Shown piece by piece: positions 42,760 to 50,373 of a DNA stretch of 64,000 nt. Below the pieces are notes generated by a model. That model was given only the letters and a program-made list of their open reading frames with translations. It was not told the DNA's origin and searched no databases. The translations under genes were made by a program, and so were the position numbers. The number at the start of each line of letters is the position of its first letter. Position 1 is the first letter of the stretch. This DNA comes from a virus, in the IMG/VR virus record IMGVR_UViG_3300034073_005389, positions 248,001-312,000 of that record. The stretch is one strand, 5' to 3'.

Positions 42760-43146
42760 TCAATCTTCATCTAGATCAGCTAGATCTGTATCTGTAGACT
42801 CAGAAGTATCTACAGGTGCAGATGCCTCAATCTTTTCTTTCATTTGCTTTTTGGCTGCTTCTTTAAGCAGCAGAGCTTGCTGCTTCTTTTGCTTATCAGC
42901 GGCTCGCATAATCCCGCCACGAGCCCCGCGAGTCACATGCCAATCTGGATTATTACGAACATAATAGCGAACAACTGCATCTGCTTCTTTTAACTGTTTT
43001 TCATTCCAGTTAAATCGACTGGTCAACATACCCAGTAATGCAGGAAATTGCAGATTTGTATCTGCTGACCAGTCATTTAAAATCTCTTCTGTAGCAAGAA
43101 AAATAACTGAAAGACGATCTAGTACATGATTAACGTTTGTGTTCAT
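42760..43146 (-). CDS. RGxxGG family protein (1 of 3), 128 aa
   Basis: ATG 43146 follows AAAGGGTG; the earlier ATG would overlap upstream more. Residues 20-85 look like a small winged-helix domain ending in DWHVTRGARGGIMR; the C-terminus is basic, then acidic. The motif RGxxGG is shared with the genes 54129-53806 and 53729-53391, so these are paralogues. A DNA-binding role is plausible but not shown. Confidence 0.65.
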   Translation of the reverse strand: MNTNVNHVLDRLSVIFLATEEILNDWSADTNLQFPALLGMLTSRFNWNEKQLKEADAVVRYYVRNNPDWHVTRGARGGIMRAADKQKKQQALLLKEAAKKQMKEKIEASAPVDTSESTDTDLADLDED

Positions 43147-43366
43147 ATTTTTCACCCTTTGTAATGAATTGTTCAATTTTAGAATTAAAAATTAAATAAG
43201 CATAAGTGCCAACCGCAGCAATTATACCAAATACAAAAGCTATGTTTTTACCTAAATACAATAATGAAAAGAAAAAATGTGCAGAAACAAGATAAGTAAT
43301 AAGGACATTAAAAGCCGTCATACACATAATTAAAAATAATTTATTTATAATAATTAAAATTCGCAT
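43130..43366 (-). CDS. Two-helix membrane protein, 78 aa
   Basis: Two hydrophobic segments (IIINKLFLIMCMTAFNVLI and LGKNIAFVFGIIAAVGTYAY) with a short positively charged C-terminus. Inner-membrane location likely. Overlaps genes on both sides. Confidence 0.6.
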   Translation of the reverse strand: MRILIIINKLFLIMCMTAFNVLITYLVSAHFFFSLLYLGKNIAFVFGIIAAVGTYAYLIFNSKIEQFITKGEKYEHKR

Positions 43367-43979
43367 TTTTATTTATGGTACAACGATCAAAATCAATTAA
43401 TTTAAAATTATTATTCTTGTCTTTCATGATATTTCTAGGATGAATATCATTATGACTAATTGAAACATTATTCAAATTTTCACAAAATAGTATAATCTTC
43501 TCAGAAGAGAAGTCAAGCCCCAGTCTCAGACCAGAAAGCATTTCTTTTATTTTTAAGATTGAAAAATTTTTCTTTGCATTTCTATCTTCATGTGATAAGA
43601 TGCTGTGAAAAACTTTTTTCTCATCTTCTGAGATTTTAGATAGCTTTTCCATCACATAATAATACAAAATGTACTTTTGCTTAGAACCATCGTACATATC
43701 ACGACTATATTCTCCTAGACAATCGTGCTCGTACACTTGTGCGTATGCAAGTGGCTTTTTATTAGCGATATATGACAATATCTTATCAATGTTTTGATAA
43801 TCACTTTTTAGTGAAGTATCAAAGTAATCAAATTTTACACAGAACTTAATTACTTTATTTTCTTCATTCTGCAATGAAAACACTTGCCCGTCTGCACCAA
43901 TACCAAGCTCTGCGCCAATTAAATGATTAGTGTGACAACTATTCTGATTAATTAATTTAAGTACCTGCATAAATAACAT
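43341..43979 (-). CDS. Protein-kinase-like protein, 212 aa
   Basis: A kinase-like fold: glycine-rich loop ELGIGADGQVF near residue 25, catalytic loop VSISHNDIHPRNIM (HxD...N) and the metal-binding LIDFDR. The usual VAIK lysine appears as NKVIKFCVKFDYF. It is short and resembles the phosphotransferases (aminoglycoside/choline kinase or Rio-like) as much as protein kinases, so the substrate is unknown. Either of two ATGs (43979, 43970) could start it. It follows the histone-like gene after a terminator. Confidence 0.7.
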   Translation of the reverse strand: MLFMQVLKLINQNSCHTNHLIGAELGIGADGQVFSLQNEENKVIKFCVKFDYFDTSLKSDYQNIDKILSYIANKKPLAYAQVYEHDCLGEYSRDMYDGSKQKYILYYYVMEKLSKISEDEKKVFHSILSHEDRNAKKNFSILKIKEMLSGLRLGLDFSSEKIILFCENLNNVSISHNDIHPRNIMKDKNNNFKLIDFDRCTINKNANFNYYK

Positions 43980-44004
43980 AAAAGCCTGGGTTTGCCAGGC
44001 TTTT
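43980..44004 (-). terminator. Strong intrinsic terminator
   Basis: AAAAGCCTGG-CAAAC-CCAGGCTTTT: 10-bp stem, short loop and T-rich flank, just after the histone-like gene. The sequence is symmetrical and could act on both strands. Confidence 0.85.
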
Positions 44005-44027
44005 ATTCTTTAAATTTAAAAGATAAA

Positions 44028-44369
44028 TCAACCAGAGACAGGGGTTACTGTCACTGAACCTGTGCTATCTAGCTTTGGCTCTACTACACGAGGAGTAGCT
44101 GGCTTTACTACTCTTTTTACTGGCTTTTTAACTGACTTCTTTGTTGATTTCTTACCAGAAAGCTTTTTAGCAGGAGCCTTCTTTACTGGCTTCTTTGTTG
44201 ACTTCTTTGTTGATTTCTTGCTAACTTTAGCTGAACCCTTAGTTGATTTAACAGGCTTCTTAGCTGATTTCTTAGTTGATTTGGCTGGCTGCTTTTTAGC
44301 CGAGCTTTTCTTTGACTTGGTGCTTTTGGTTGCTTTAACTGACTTCTTAGCTGCTAATTGAACTGACAT
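44028..44369 (-). CDS. Histone H1-like lysine/alanine repeat protein
   Basis: 113 residues from ATG 44369, which follows AAGGAG; the longer frame is unlikely. Almost the whole protein is lysine/alanine/serine repeats such as STKKSAKKPVKS, typical of bacterial histone H1-like (AlgP/HctB-type) proteins that condense DNA non-specifically. The basic repeats read on the opposite strand also give a long false frame. Could compact phage DNA or host nucleoid. Confidence 0.8.
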   Translation of the reverse strand: MSVQLAAKKSVKATKSTKSKKSSAKKQPAKSTKKSAKKPVKSTKGSAKVSKKSTKKSTKKPVKKAPAKKLSGKKSTKKSVKKPVKRVVKPATPRVVEPKLDSTGSVTVTPVSG

Positions 44370-44449
44370 AATTAAAATCTCCTTAAATAATTTGAATATT
44401 TGATGAAGAACATCTTCATACAAAATTTAACATGAATAATATAACACTT

Positions 44450-45178
44450 TCACACGTTAATTAACTGCAATCGTCTCTTAACGTTATTTTTTCTTACACC
44501 ATGCGCTTCAAATGCAATACCAAAATTCTTTTCATAAAGACGATCTGCATTGAAACAAAGACGACATTCTGTACAACCAATTTCCTTGCCACCAGGACTG
44601 GTTTGCGCAGGACATGGGATATACTTTACATCAGAGCCAGGCAAAGTAAATGCCTTTGGTGAAGAAAATTCAGATACCACAATTGCTGGAGCGTAGCCTT
44701 GCTTTCTAGCCTCTACAGCATCTTCTGGCTTATCAATTGATGCCAAGACAGATACATGACTCCATGTATCTCTATGGACATTCATCCAAGCATGGGTATA
44801 GGTCCAACAGTCACCGCCACCACGCTTTTTCCAACGACCTACTGAGCTATTAATTAGCTTAGTTCCTTTTACAGTCCTAGAGTCTCCAGATACATGCAAA
44901 CGCATATCACGACCCAAAGGAATGTTTTTACCATTATAAGATTGATCAATAGCTTGAGCTTCTTGTCTTGCTACTTGTAGCGCAGTCAAACCTACTGCAT
45001 CAGCATCAAGGCGACGAACAGTAAAACCCACATATGAATTCTCGGCATAACAACCATTGCCGTTTTTGAGTTGACATGAAGTAGGACAGCTGCCCTTGAT
45101 AGAAACATATGTGCTGTCAACAGGGCGATTACCCAGCTTGGTATTCTGAGAATTAGAAACATACTTAGCTACGGACAT
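44450..45178 (-). CDS. Cysteine-cluster protein, unknown function
   Basis: 242 residues. Two cysteine clusters: SCPTSCQLKNGNGCYAE near residue 30 and IPCPAQT...GCTECRLC near residue 195; the middle has GGGDCWTYTHAWMNV. The arrangement suggests metal or iron-sulphur binding, and similar proteins occur in phages and plasmids without assigned role. Overlaps nothing; a small possible gene and a hairpin array lie upstream. Confidence 0.65.
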   Translation of the reverse strand: MSVAKYVSNSQNTKLGNRPVDSTYVSIKGSCPTSCQLKNGNGCYAENSYVGFTVRRLDADAVGLTALQVARQEAQAIDQSYNGKNIPLGRDMRLHVSGDSRTVKGTKLINSSVGRWKKRGGGDCWTYTHAWMNVHRDTWSHVSVLASIDKPEDAVEARKQGYAPAIVVSEFSSPKAFTLPGSDVKYIPCPAQTSPGGKEIGCTECRLCFNADRLYEKNFGIAFEAHGVRKNNVKRRLQLINV

Positions 45179-45186
45179 ATAAATAC

Positions 45187-45357
45187 CTAAATCGTTAAGA
45201 TGTTAATTTTAACTGCGGTGAATTTAGCAAAAATAAAAGGGATGCTGCGTACTTGTTTCAACAATAAGATTAAAAATCTTATCTGCGTTTTTTCCAAAGT
45301 TTCAAGATTGCTGCTTTTGTATGGTGCTGAAAAATACTTATTTCCGAAGAGTTTCAT
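45187..45357 (-). CDS. Possible small protein, 56 aa
   Basis: ATG 45357 to stop 45187: MKLFGNKYFSAPYKSSNL onward, basic and hydrophobic. No ribosome-binding site is clear and the 3' part holds a perfect hairpin (ATAAGATT/AATCTTAT), so this may be non-coding leader or structured RNA. Confidence 0.35.
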   Translation of the reverse strand: MKLFGNKYFSAPYKSSNLETLEKTQIRFLILLLKQVRSIPFIFAKFTAVKINILTI

Positions 45358-45378
45358 ATTTTTCTAACCATAAAACAT

Positions 45379-45492
45379 CGCGTTCCCCAACGCGAGCTTT
45401 TGTTCTTTCAGAACTCTAAGCAAGAGAAGATTTACGGTAATGACTCCGTTATTCATGGGTCTATCTTACCCACTAGCAGAGAATTACTCTGC
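45379..45492 (-). ncRNA. Array of five consecutive hairpins
   Basis: Within 114 bases five stems follow one another: GCAGAG/CTCTGC (45476-45492), TGGGT/ACCCA (45456-45472), ACGG/CCGT (45434-45449), GTTCT/AGAAC (45402-45414) and CGCGTT-CCCC-AACGCG (45379-45394). The first includes the stop codon of the TrmH-like gene. It is probably a structured 3' end or a small RNA downstream of that gene; the last hairpin could act as a terminator but lacks a clear T run. Confidence 0.5.
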
Positions 45493-46098
45493 GTTAAGTT
45501 TAAAGAAATCTACAATAGAGTGCATAATGATTCCGCTTGCAGTTCCTACGTTTAAACTTCTAACTGAACCATATTGCTCAATATATACCATTTTGTCACA
45601 TAATTTTTGCATAGTAGGCGTCAATCCTACTCCCTCTTCTCCAAAAATTAATAATGTGTTCTTCTCCCAATTATGTGAAGAAATGGAAACAGACCCAGCA
45701 ATATTATCCACACCCACAAACACATACTTATCTTTCAATGTAAGTAACTGTTCTATTGTAGCTATCCACTGAACATCACTATAATTATGAACGCCACAAG
45801 TGCCTCGACGATCAAATTTTTTATTCCCAACATAGAAAATTTCTCGTGCATTAAAAGCATTAGCATTCCTAATGATTGTTGCAAGATTAAAATCTCCAAT
45901 CACATTTTCACAAAGAATAGCATATGGAAACGCTGTCTCTGCTAACTTAGCCTTAATCTCTGCTGTTGTCAAGTGTTTAAAATGATCAACAACGTTATAA
46001 GTCCAAGATGCTAAATGCTCATTTTTATTAATTAAAGCTGCTTGATGCAAAGGCGCATCAAGCAGTAAATTAGGAGTTGTTGTATTTTTTTCCTTCAT
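45484..46098 (-). CDS. TrmH-like (SpoU) RNA 2'-O-methyltransferase
   Basis: 204 residues with the three SPOUT motifs: DFNLATIIRNANAFNAREIF (motif 1), LLIFGEEGVGL (motif 2) and RSLNVGTASGIIM (motif 3). This family methylates ribose in tRNA or rRNA with S-adenosylmethionine; TrmH itself modifies G18 of tRNA. The exact RNA is unknown. It ends directly downstream of LysS (2 bases), so both are co-transcribed. Confidence 0.9.
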   Translation of the reverse strand: MKEKNTTTPNLLLDAPLHQAALINKNEHLASWTYNVVDHFKHLTTAEIKAKLAETAFPYAILCENVIGDFNLATIIRNANAFNAREIFYVGNKKFDRRGTCGVHNYSDVQWIATIEQLLTLKDKYVFVGVDNIAGSVSISSHNWEKNTLLIFGEEGVGLTPTMQKLCDKMVYIEQYGSVRSLNVGTASGIIMHSIVDFFKLNAE

Positions 46099-46099
46099 A

Positions 46100-47650
46100 T
46101 TATTGAATTGACTTCATTGTCGGAAATAGAATTACATCTCTAATAGAAGCTGCATTAGTAAGCAACATAAACAATCGATCTAGTCCAATTCCAAATCCAA
46201 TGGCAGGTGGCATACCATACTGCAAAGCAGTTACATAGTCAGCATCAAAATCCATTGCATCCTTACTGTTATCTGCAAGCTGTTCCTTAAACCGGAGTTC
46301 TTGTTCCGTTGGATCATTCAACTCCTGAAAAGCATTGCACAATTCACGACCATCTACGAATAATTCAAATCGATCACAGAAAGATGAGTTACTATCCTTA
46401 GATCTTGCCAAAGGACAAATATCCTTTGGATAGTCAGTAATAAATACAGGAACAGAATACTTGTTATCCGAGGTACGATAATCCTGAGTTAAAAAAGGCT
46501 CAGCCATATATTCAAAGAAAGTACAAATAACTTGACCCATAGACTTAGCCTTAGTTACTTCTGACCACATCTCTTCCATATCAATCTTCCGATTTACATG
46601 ATGAGACAACTGCTCATAACTAACTCCAGACTTAGTAATATGAAGCTTTACCCCTAGCTTTTCAGCGGCATTATGCACCGCTTGAAGCATAGTAACCTGT
46701 ACTGGATTACTAAATGTAAATGTTCTATTTTCCTTCCACGCAAGATAAATTGGAAGAATGTTCTTTGGTAGATGCTTTTCTAAATACATTTCCACATGCG
46801 CAAACATGCTAGTAGTTCTTTCGATTAGCTTTGGAAAATTACCATAAGCCTCGTAGAACTCCATCATAGTAAACTCTGGATTATGTCGAGTAGATAATCC
46901 TTCATTTCTATAATTTCTACCAATCTCAAAAACCTTATCCATACCGCCTACCAGTAAACGCTTTAGATAAAGTTCTGGAGCAATACGCAGAAACAAATCC
47001 ATATCCAAGGCATTATGATGAGTAGTAAAAGGCTTTGCGTTAGCTCCGCTACTAACAGTATTAAGAGTGCTGGTTTCTACTTCTAAAAAACCTTCACGCT
47101 CCATGTAATCGCGGATTCCACGCAAAGCATAACTACGCACTACGAAAACTGCACGACTTTCTTCTGAAGAAAGAAGATCAAGATATCGTTGGCGATACTT
47201 AGTTTCGGTATCAGAAATACCAGCAAACTTTTCTGGCATTGGTCGGTGAGACTTAGTAAGTAGTCTCCAATTTAGAAGCAAAAGACTTTTTTCGCTAGTC
47301 TTACTGAGACAAAGCTTGCCTTCTACTTCGATAATATCACCAAGATCCATAAGGCGAATATTTTGGAAATCAGAACAAGCAGCCTTACTGATAATAAGCT
47401 GAATAGAGCCGGTACTATCATACATTGTTACAAATGCAATCGAACCTCCCTTTCTAAAAGTTTGGATACGACCACGAGTAACAACCGACTCTCCTAAATC
47501 ATCTGGATTAATAGAAATAGGAGTATTATCACTAAACTGACAAAGCAACGTTCCGATTTCAACTCCAGTGGAGTTAGCAAGTGGATAAGTTCCGCTATTT
47601 ACTTCTTCATGCTTAGAGATACGGGTACGAATTAAATCTTGTTCAGACAT
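46100..47650 (-). CDS. lysS: Lysyl-tRNA synthetase, class II
   Basis: 516 residues, complete in comparison with bacterial LysRS (~505). N-terminal OB-fold anticodon-binding part (VVTRGRIQTFRKGGSIAF), then class II motif 1, motif 2 (VFEIGRNYRNEGLSTRHNPEF) and motif 3 (IGFGIGLDRLFMLLT). All core sites look intact, so active. Phage-encoded aminoacyl-tRNA synthetases are rare and confined to very large phages as far as I know. Less AT-rich than its neighbours. Confidence 0.96.
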   Translation of the reverse strand: MSEQDLIRTRISKHEEVNSGTYPLANSTGVEIGTLLCQFSDNTPISINPDDLGESVVTRGRIQTFRKGGSIAFVTMYDSTGSIQLIISKAACSDFQNIRLMDLGDIIEVEGKLCLSKTSEKSLLLLNWRLLTKSHRPMPEKFAGISDTETKYRQRYLDLLSSEESRAVFVVRSYALRGIRDYMEREGFLEVETSTLNTVSSGANAKPFTTHHNALDMDLFLRIAPELYLKRLLVGGMDKVFEIGRNYRNEGLSTRHNPEFTMMEFYEAYGNFPKLIERTTSMFAHVEMYLEKHLPKNILPIYLAWKENRTFTFSNPVQVTMLQAVHNAAEKLGVKLHITKSGVSYEQLSHHVNRKIDMEEMWSEVTKAKSMGQVICTFFEYMAEPFLTQDYRTSDNKYSVPVFITDYPKDICPLARSKDSNSSFCDRFELFVDGRELCNAFQELNDPTEQELRFKEQLADNSKDAMDFDADYVTALQYGMPPAIGFGIGLDRLFMLLTNAASIRDVILFPTMKSIQ

Positions 47651-47656
47651 ATTTCC

Positions 47657-47881
47657 TCAATTAATCATATTCTTATCGTCAGAAGAATCTTCACCACTAA
47701 GAATATCATTTACCGAATTATCAACAGTACGCAGCAAATCCTCAGCAGCATCCATTAAAAGGGTACTTAGACTTAAGCACTCAGCTGAATTAAGAACTCC
47801 AAGAGAAATAGTAACTTCCTCTGTCTCAAGGGAAACTTCAACTTGCTCATCTGCAATTTTATTAATGGTAATATTAATCAT
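47657..47881 (-). CDS. Hypothetical protein upstream of lysS, 74 aa
   Basis: Acidic small protein (MINITINKIADEQVEVSLE), beta-like start and helical rest. Three bases from the deaminase stop and six from LysS start. A palindrome TTTACAC-C-GTGTAAA (47884-47898) sits just before it. Function unknown. Confidence 0.6.
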   Translation of the reverse strand: MINITINKIADEQVEVSLETEEVTISLGVLNSAECLSLSTLLMDAAEDLLRTVDNSVNDILSGEDSSDDKNMIN

Positions 47882-47884
47882 AAT

Positions 47885-48283
47885 TTACACCGTGTAAACA
47901 CGGTCCTTATCTTGTTGTGGGAACCAGATTCCGTACTGATTATCGTTAATAGTATAATAAACTTTTTTAACTCGATGTGCTCGAATTTTCAATTGACAAT
48001 CTGGACAAGGACGAGCCATAGCGAGGGAACGATCCTTGCGCAAAACACGAGAAACAAAAATCACACCATCTTTGCCTAGCTTACGAAGCAAACGACTTTC
48101 GGCATGAGAATTAACATTTACATTGGACATTTGCACAGAAGAAGAAAAAGAAACGGCGCCATTTCTAGAAGAAACCATGACGCCATCTTTTCTAATTCCA
48201 ATTGCTCCCAACCAAAAACTGCGAAGATCCGCACTATTAGTGGGAAGTGCTAGTCCCGCCGCCTCCAACAGAAAATCCAGCAT
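47885..48283 (-). CDS. CDA-fold deaminase
   Basis: 132 residues with the zinc motif of cytidine-deaminase-fold enzymes: NSHAESRLLRKL (HAE) and, 30 residues on, ARPCPDCQLKIRAHRVKKVYY (PCPDC). Proteins of this shape in phages act on nucleotides, nucleosides or tRNA; the substrate is not clear. ATG at 48283 follows GAGGT at a good distance, although the start overlaps the lipoprotein gene's end by 47 bases. Confidence 0.8.
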   Translation of the reverse strand: MLDFLLEAAGLALPTNSADLRSFWLGAIGIRKDGVMVSSRNGAVSFSSSVQMSNVNVNSHAESRLLRKLGKDGVIFVSRVLRKDRSLAMARPCPDCQLKIRAHRVKKVYYTINDNQYGIWFPQQDKDRVYTV

Positions 48284-48602
48284 CTACGACCTCACAAGTA
48301 CAATTGCACTCAGATAAACACATACCCTTAGCTTCTGAATAAAATCCACCACAACCACAGTCTGATAGTAATGTTGGTTGTTGACCTGTACAAACAAAGC
48401 AATCACTTGAACTTACTGGTGCTGTCGCAGACACAGATGCAGATGGAGCACTATGCGAAACTGCTGGAGCACCATGAGACATTACAGATGATAACTCTGC
48501 GCTAAGATGAGTGCTAGGTTTGTTAGTTCCACCACCTAGATTAGCGTCTTGTGATGTACATGAGATTACAAAAAATGTTAGTGTTGTTAGAAATTTTTTC
48601 AT
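48237..48602 (-). CDS. Cysteine-rich lipoprotein, 121 aa
   Basis: ATG 48602 follows AAAGGTG. Short signal (KKFLTTLTFFVISC) with a lipobox ending in VISC, then a serine/alanine/proline-rich region and a C-terminal part with eight cysteines (DCFVCTGQQ, DCGCGGFY, CLSECNCTCEV). Lipid-anchored. The C-terminal part overlaps the deaminase frame. Function unknown. Confidence 0.7.
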   Translation of the reverse strand: MKKFLTTLTFFVISCTSQDANLGGGTNKPSTHLSAELSSVMSHGAPAVSHSAPSASVSATAPVSSSDCFVCTGQQPTLLSDCGCGGFYSEAKGMCLSECNCTCEVVDAGFSVGGGGTSTSH

Positions 48603-48603
48603 T

Positions 48604-49224
48604 TTATTCACCTTTAAATTGTTTTAAAATTTGTTTACGAATTACTTTTGGAAACCCTGGATTCAATTCTAAATATTTTGGCAAGATTTCATGCCGAATC
48701 TTATTTCTCATATATTTAGTATCTTGATTACTAGGATCTTCAATCCAAGGAACTTGGTGTCGTAAGCACCAATTTACCATTTCACTTTTAAGATTAAGTA
48801 AAAATGGTCGAATAATCAAACCGTTAATATATGGAATTAATCTAGGCAATCCATGAGCAGAAGTAAAAATCCAATTTTCCATCTGATCATTTAAATTATG
48901 AGCCATCACCATAGGAAGCTGGAATTTCTTAAACCAATTATATCTTTGGTTTCTCCAATATTCTTCCCAAGACTCTTGTTTAGATTTATCGGAACATATT
49001 GTGCCAATTTCTAAATCAATTTTGTGCTGACTACAATAATCTTGAATAAATGTCTGAGCTAAAGCTCCGAACTCAGTACCATGATTAAAGTAACATACTT
49101 TGATTTCTCTTCCACCATTTTTAAGAAAATGTAGTGCCGCCATACTATCAGCACCACCAGAACAAGCCAAAGTAACTTGATATGGAATTTTATTTAGTAA
49201 TCGCAACATAATACGAATGCACAT
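48604..49224 (-). CDS. tilS: tRNA(Ile)-lysidine synthetase, short form
   Basis: 206 residues of the PP-loop catalytic domain: SGGADSM (residues 22-28), MAHNLNDQMENWIF and VPWIEDPSNQDTKYMRNKIR are TilS signatures. The enzyme joins lysine to C34 of tRNA-Ile2(CAU) so that it reads AUA. It lacks the C-terminal tRNA-binding domains of the E. coli protein (432 aa). The CAU tRNA it would modify lies about 1 kb away, 50062-50373. Confidence 0.9.
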   Translation of the reverse strand: MCIRIMLRLLNKIPYQVTLACSGGADSMAALHFLKNGGREIKVCYFNHGTEFGALAQTFIQDYCSQHKIDLEIGTICSDKSKQESWEEYWRNQRYNWFKKFQLPMVMAHNLNDQMENWIFTSAHGLPRLIPYINGLIIRPFLLNLKSEMVNWCLRHQVPWIEDPSNQDTKYMRNKIRHEILPKYLELNPGFPKVIRKQILKQFKGE

Positions 49225-49240
49225 ATATCTGCATATATGT

Positions 49241-50080
49241 ATGTCTGAAATTAAATGTAAATTTTGCGAAAAAATATTATTATCTAATATGTCTAGATCA
49301 ATACATCAATTAAGATGTAATCTTAATCCAGAATTTGACCCAAACAGATTTACAACACCATCTAGAAGAGGAAAGTATAAGTCAAACTCTCCATCTAAAA
49401 GCACATTAAAAAAACAAGAAAGTAAAACCCGACTAAAAAAACAATTAGATACAAAAAAATTTGTATGCCAATATTGTTGGCATGACATTACGACTTCAAC
49501 AAAACTGCCGCCTAAATTTTATTTTAAAGGCTTAAGGCTACATGAATCTATGTGCGGTAAAAATCCGCATGGGAAATCAGTAATGTATCCAACTAAACAT
49601 TCAGATAAAACTATCGAAAAATTAAAAGAGTCAGGTAAAAAAAGAGTTTGGACTCAGGAACAAAAAATAAAACTTAGTGAAAGTATGAAAAATGCTGTTA
49701 AAAAGCATCCGGAATCATACACAAATTCTAATAGAGGAAGGGTTAAACAAATAATATTTGATAATATCAAATTTCATGGTAAATGGGAAGTTGCTTTCTA
49801 TAAATGGTCAAAAGAAAACAATATTGAGATAAAAAAAAATATTGAAGGATTTAACTATTATTGGAGAGGTAATAGAACATATTTTCCTGATTTTTATCTT
49901 CCAAAATTAGAATTATTTATTGAAATAAAAGGATATGAAACATATCGAGACCAAGCAAAATGGTCTGCATTTCCTAAGAAACTTATAGTAATTAGAAAAG
50001 AACAAATTTTACAAATTAATAAAGGAATATTTCCTGGAATAGAAAGCATTCCTTTAACTAGTCCGACAAACAGGACTTGA
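49241..50080 (+). CDS. Zinc-finger PD-(D/E)XK homing endonuclease next to the intron tRNA
   Basis: 279 residues from ATG 49241 (an earlier ATG at 49217 lies inside the TilS overlap). It begins with zinc fingers (IKCKFCEK ... RCNLNPEFD; FVCQYCWHD), then a NUMOD3-like KIKLSESMKNAVKK, then the nuclease core YFPDFYLPKLELFIEIKGY (D...ExK). This is the same fold class as I-Ssp6803I, which invades a cyanobacterial tRNA-fMet intron. Its 3' end overlaps the tRNA by 19 bases in antisense, so it was inserted right against the tRNA. Confidence 0.8.
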   Translation: MSEIKCKFCEKILLSNMSRSIHQLRCNLNPEFDPNRFTTPSRRGKYKSNSPSKSTLKKQESKTRLKKQLDTKKFVCQYCWHDITTSTKLPPKFYFKGLRLHESMCGKNPHGKSVMYPTKHSDKTIEKLKESGKKRVWTQEQKIKLSESMKNAVKKHPESYTNSNRGRVKQIIFDNIKFHGKWEVAFYKWSKENNIEIKKNIEGFNYYWRGNRTYFPDFYLPKLELFIEIKGYETYRDQAKWSAFPKKLIVIRKEQILQINKGIFPGIESIPLTSPTNRT

Positions 50081-50373
50081 ACCTGTAACCACGCGATTAT
50101 GCTTACCACTACGATTTTCATCGCCTTTTTAAAGTTTGTGGTCTGGACTATACCTTCCCTCTCGGGTCTAACGTCTAGTCTCTACACCTTCTCAAATTTA
50201 TTGAGCTTGGCTCGGGATTAGCATATAAATTTCTTTACTTAGCTTTCCCCGAATTTGTCAGATTCTACCAAGATGTTTCACTTGGCAACCCACGATAGTA
50301 TATCATGAACATATATTGTTTTTAGATATACAATCTTCGAGTCGCATGCTCTAACCAATTGAGCTATTGTCGG
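50062..50373 (-). tRNA. tRNA-Ile(CAU)-like, interrupted by a group I intron
   Basis: Exon 1 is 50373-50340 and exon 2 is 50101-50062. Spliced: acceptor CCGACAA/TTGTCGG, discriminator A, anticodon arm TGCGA-CUCAUAA-UCGCG with anticodon CAU, T arm ACAGG/CCTGT. CAU could be methionine or the lysidine-modified isoleucine tRNA; the anticodon arm GCGACUCAUAAUCGC and the T loop match what I recall of E. coli tRNA-Ile2 better than tRNA-Met, and TilS is encoded nearby. The intron lies between U33 and C34. No CCA is encoded. Confidence 0.85.
50102..50339 (-). ncRNA. Group I intron in the CAU tRNA, 238 nt
   Basis: Core elements in order: AAATTCGGGGAAAGC, TAATCCCGAGCCAAGCTC, GGTGTAGAGACTAGACG and GGTATAGTCC, with P7 GACTA/TAGTC. 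P1 is exon GCGACT paired to GGTTGC, giving U-G at the 5' splice site, and the last intron base is G. The P1 loop is long. Belongs to the same type as the tRNA-Asn intron, but at another position in the loop. Confidence 0.88.

Noticed and set aside
43980-44004. Terminator hairpin as an operator
   Set aside because: Stem, loop and T-rich flank fit an intrinsic terminator.
44062-44361. Long plus-strand frame antisense to the histone-like gene
   Set aside because: It is the mirror of lysine/alanine repeats, which always give a long frame on the other strand; no ribosome-binding site.
44062-44361. Short repeats of the AAG/ACN-rich DNA as a possible CRISPR array
   Set aside because: These are codons of lysine/threonine/serine repeats with no spacer structure; no Cas gene nearby.
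45440-45772. Plus-strand frame of 110 codons
   Set aside because: Lies within the TrmH-like gene on the other strand and across the hairpin array; no family or ribosome-binding site.
50062-50373. Calling the CAU tRNA initiator or elongator methionine
   Set aside because: Anticodon arm and T loop fit tRNA-Ile2 better and TilS is adjacent, although methionine cannot be fully excluded.
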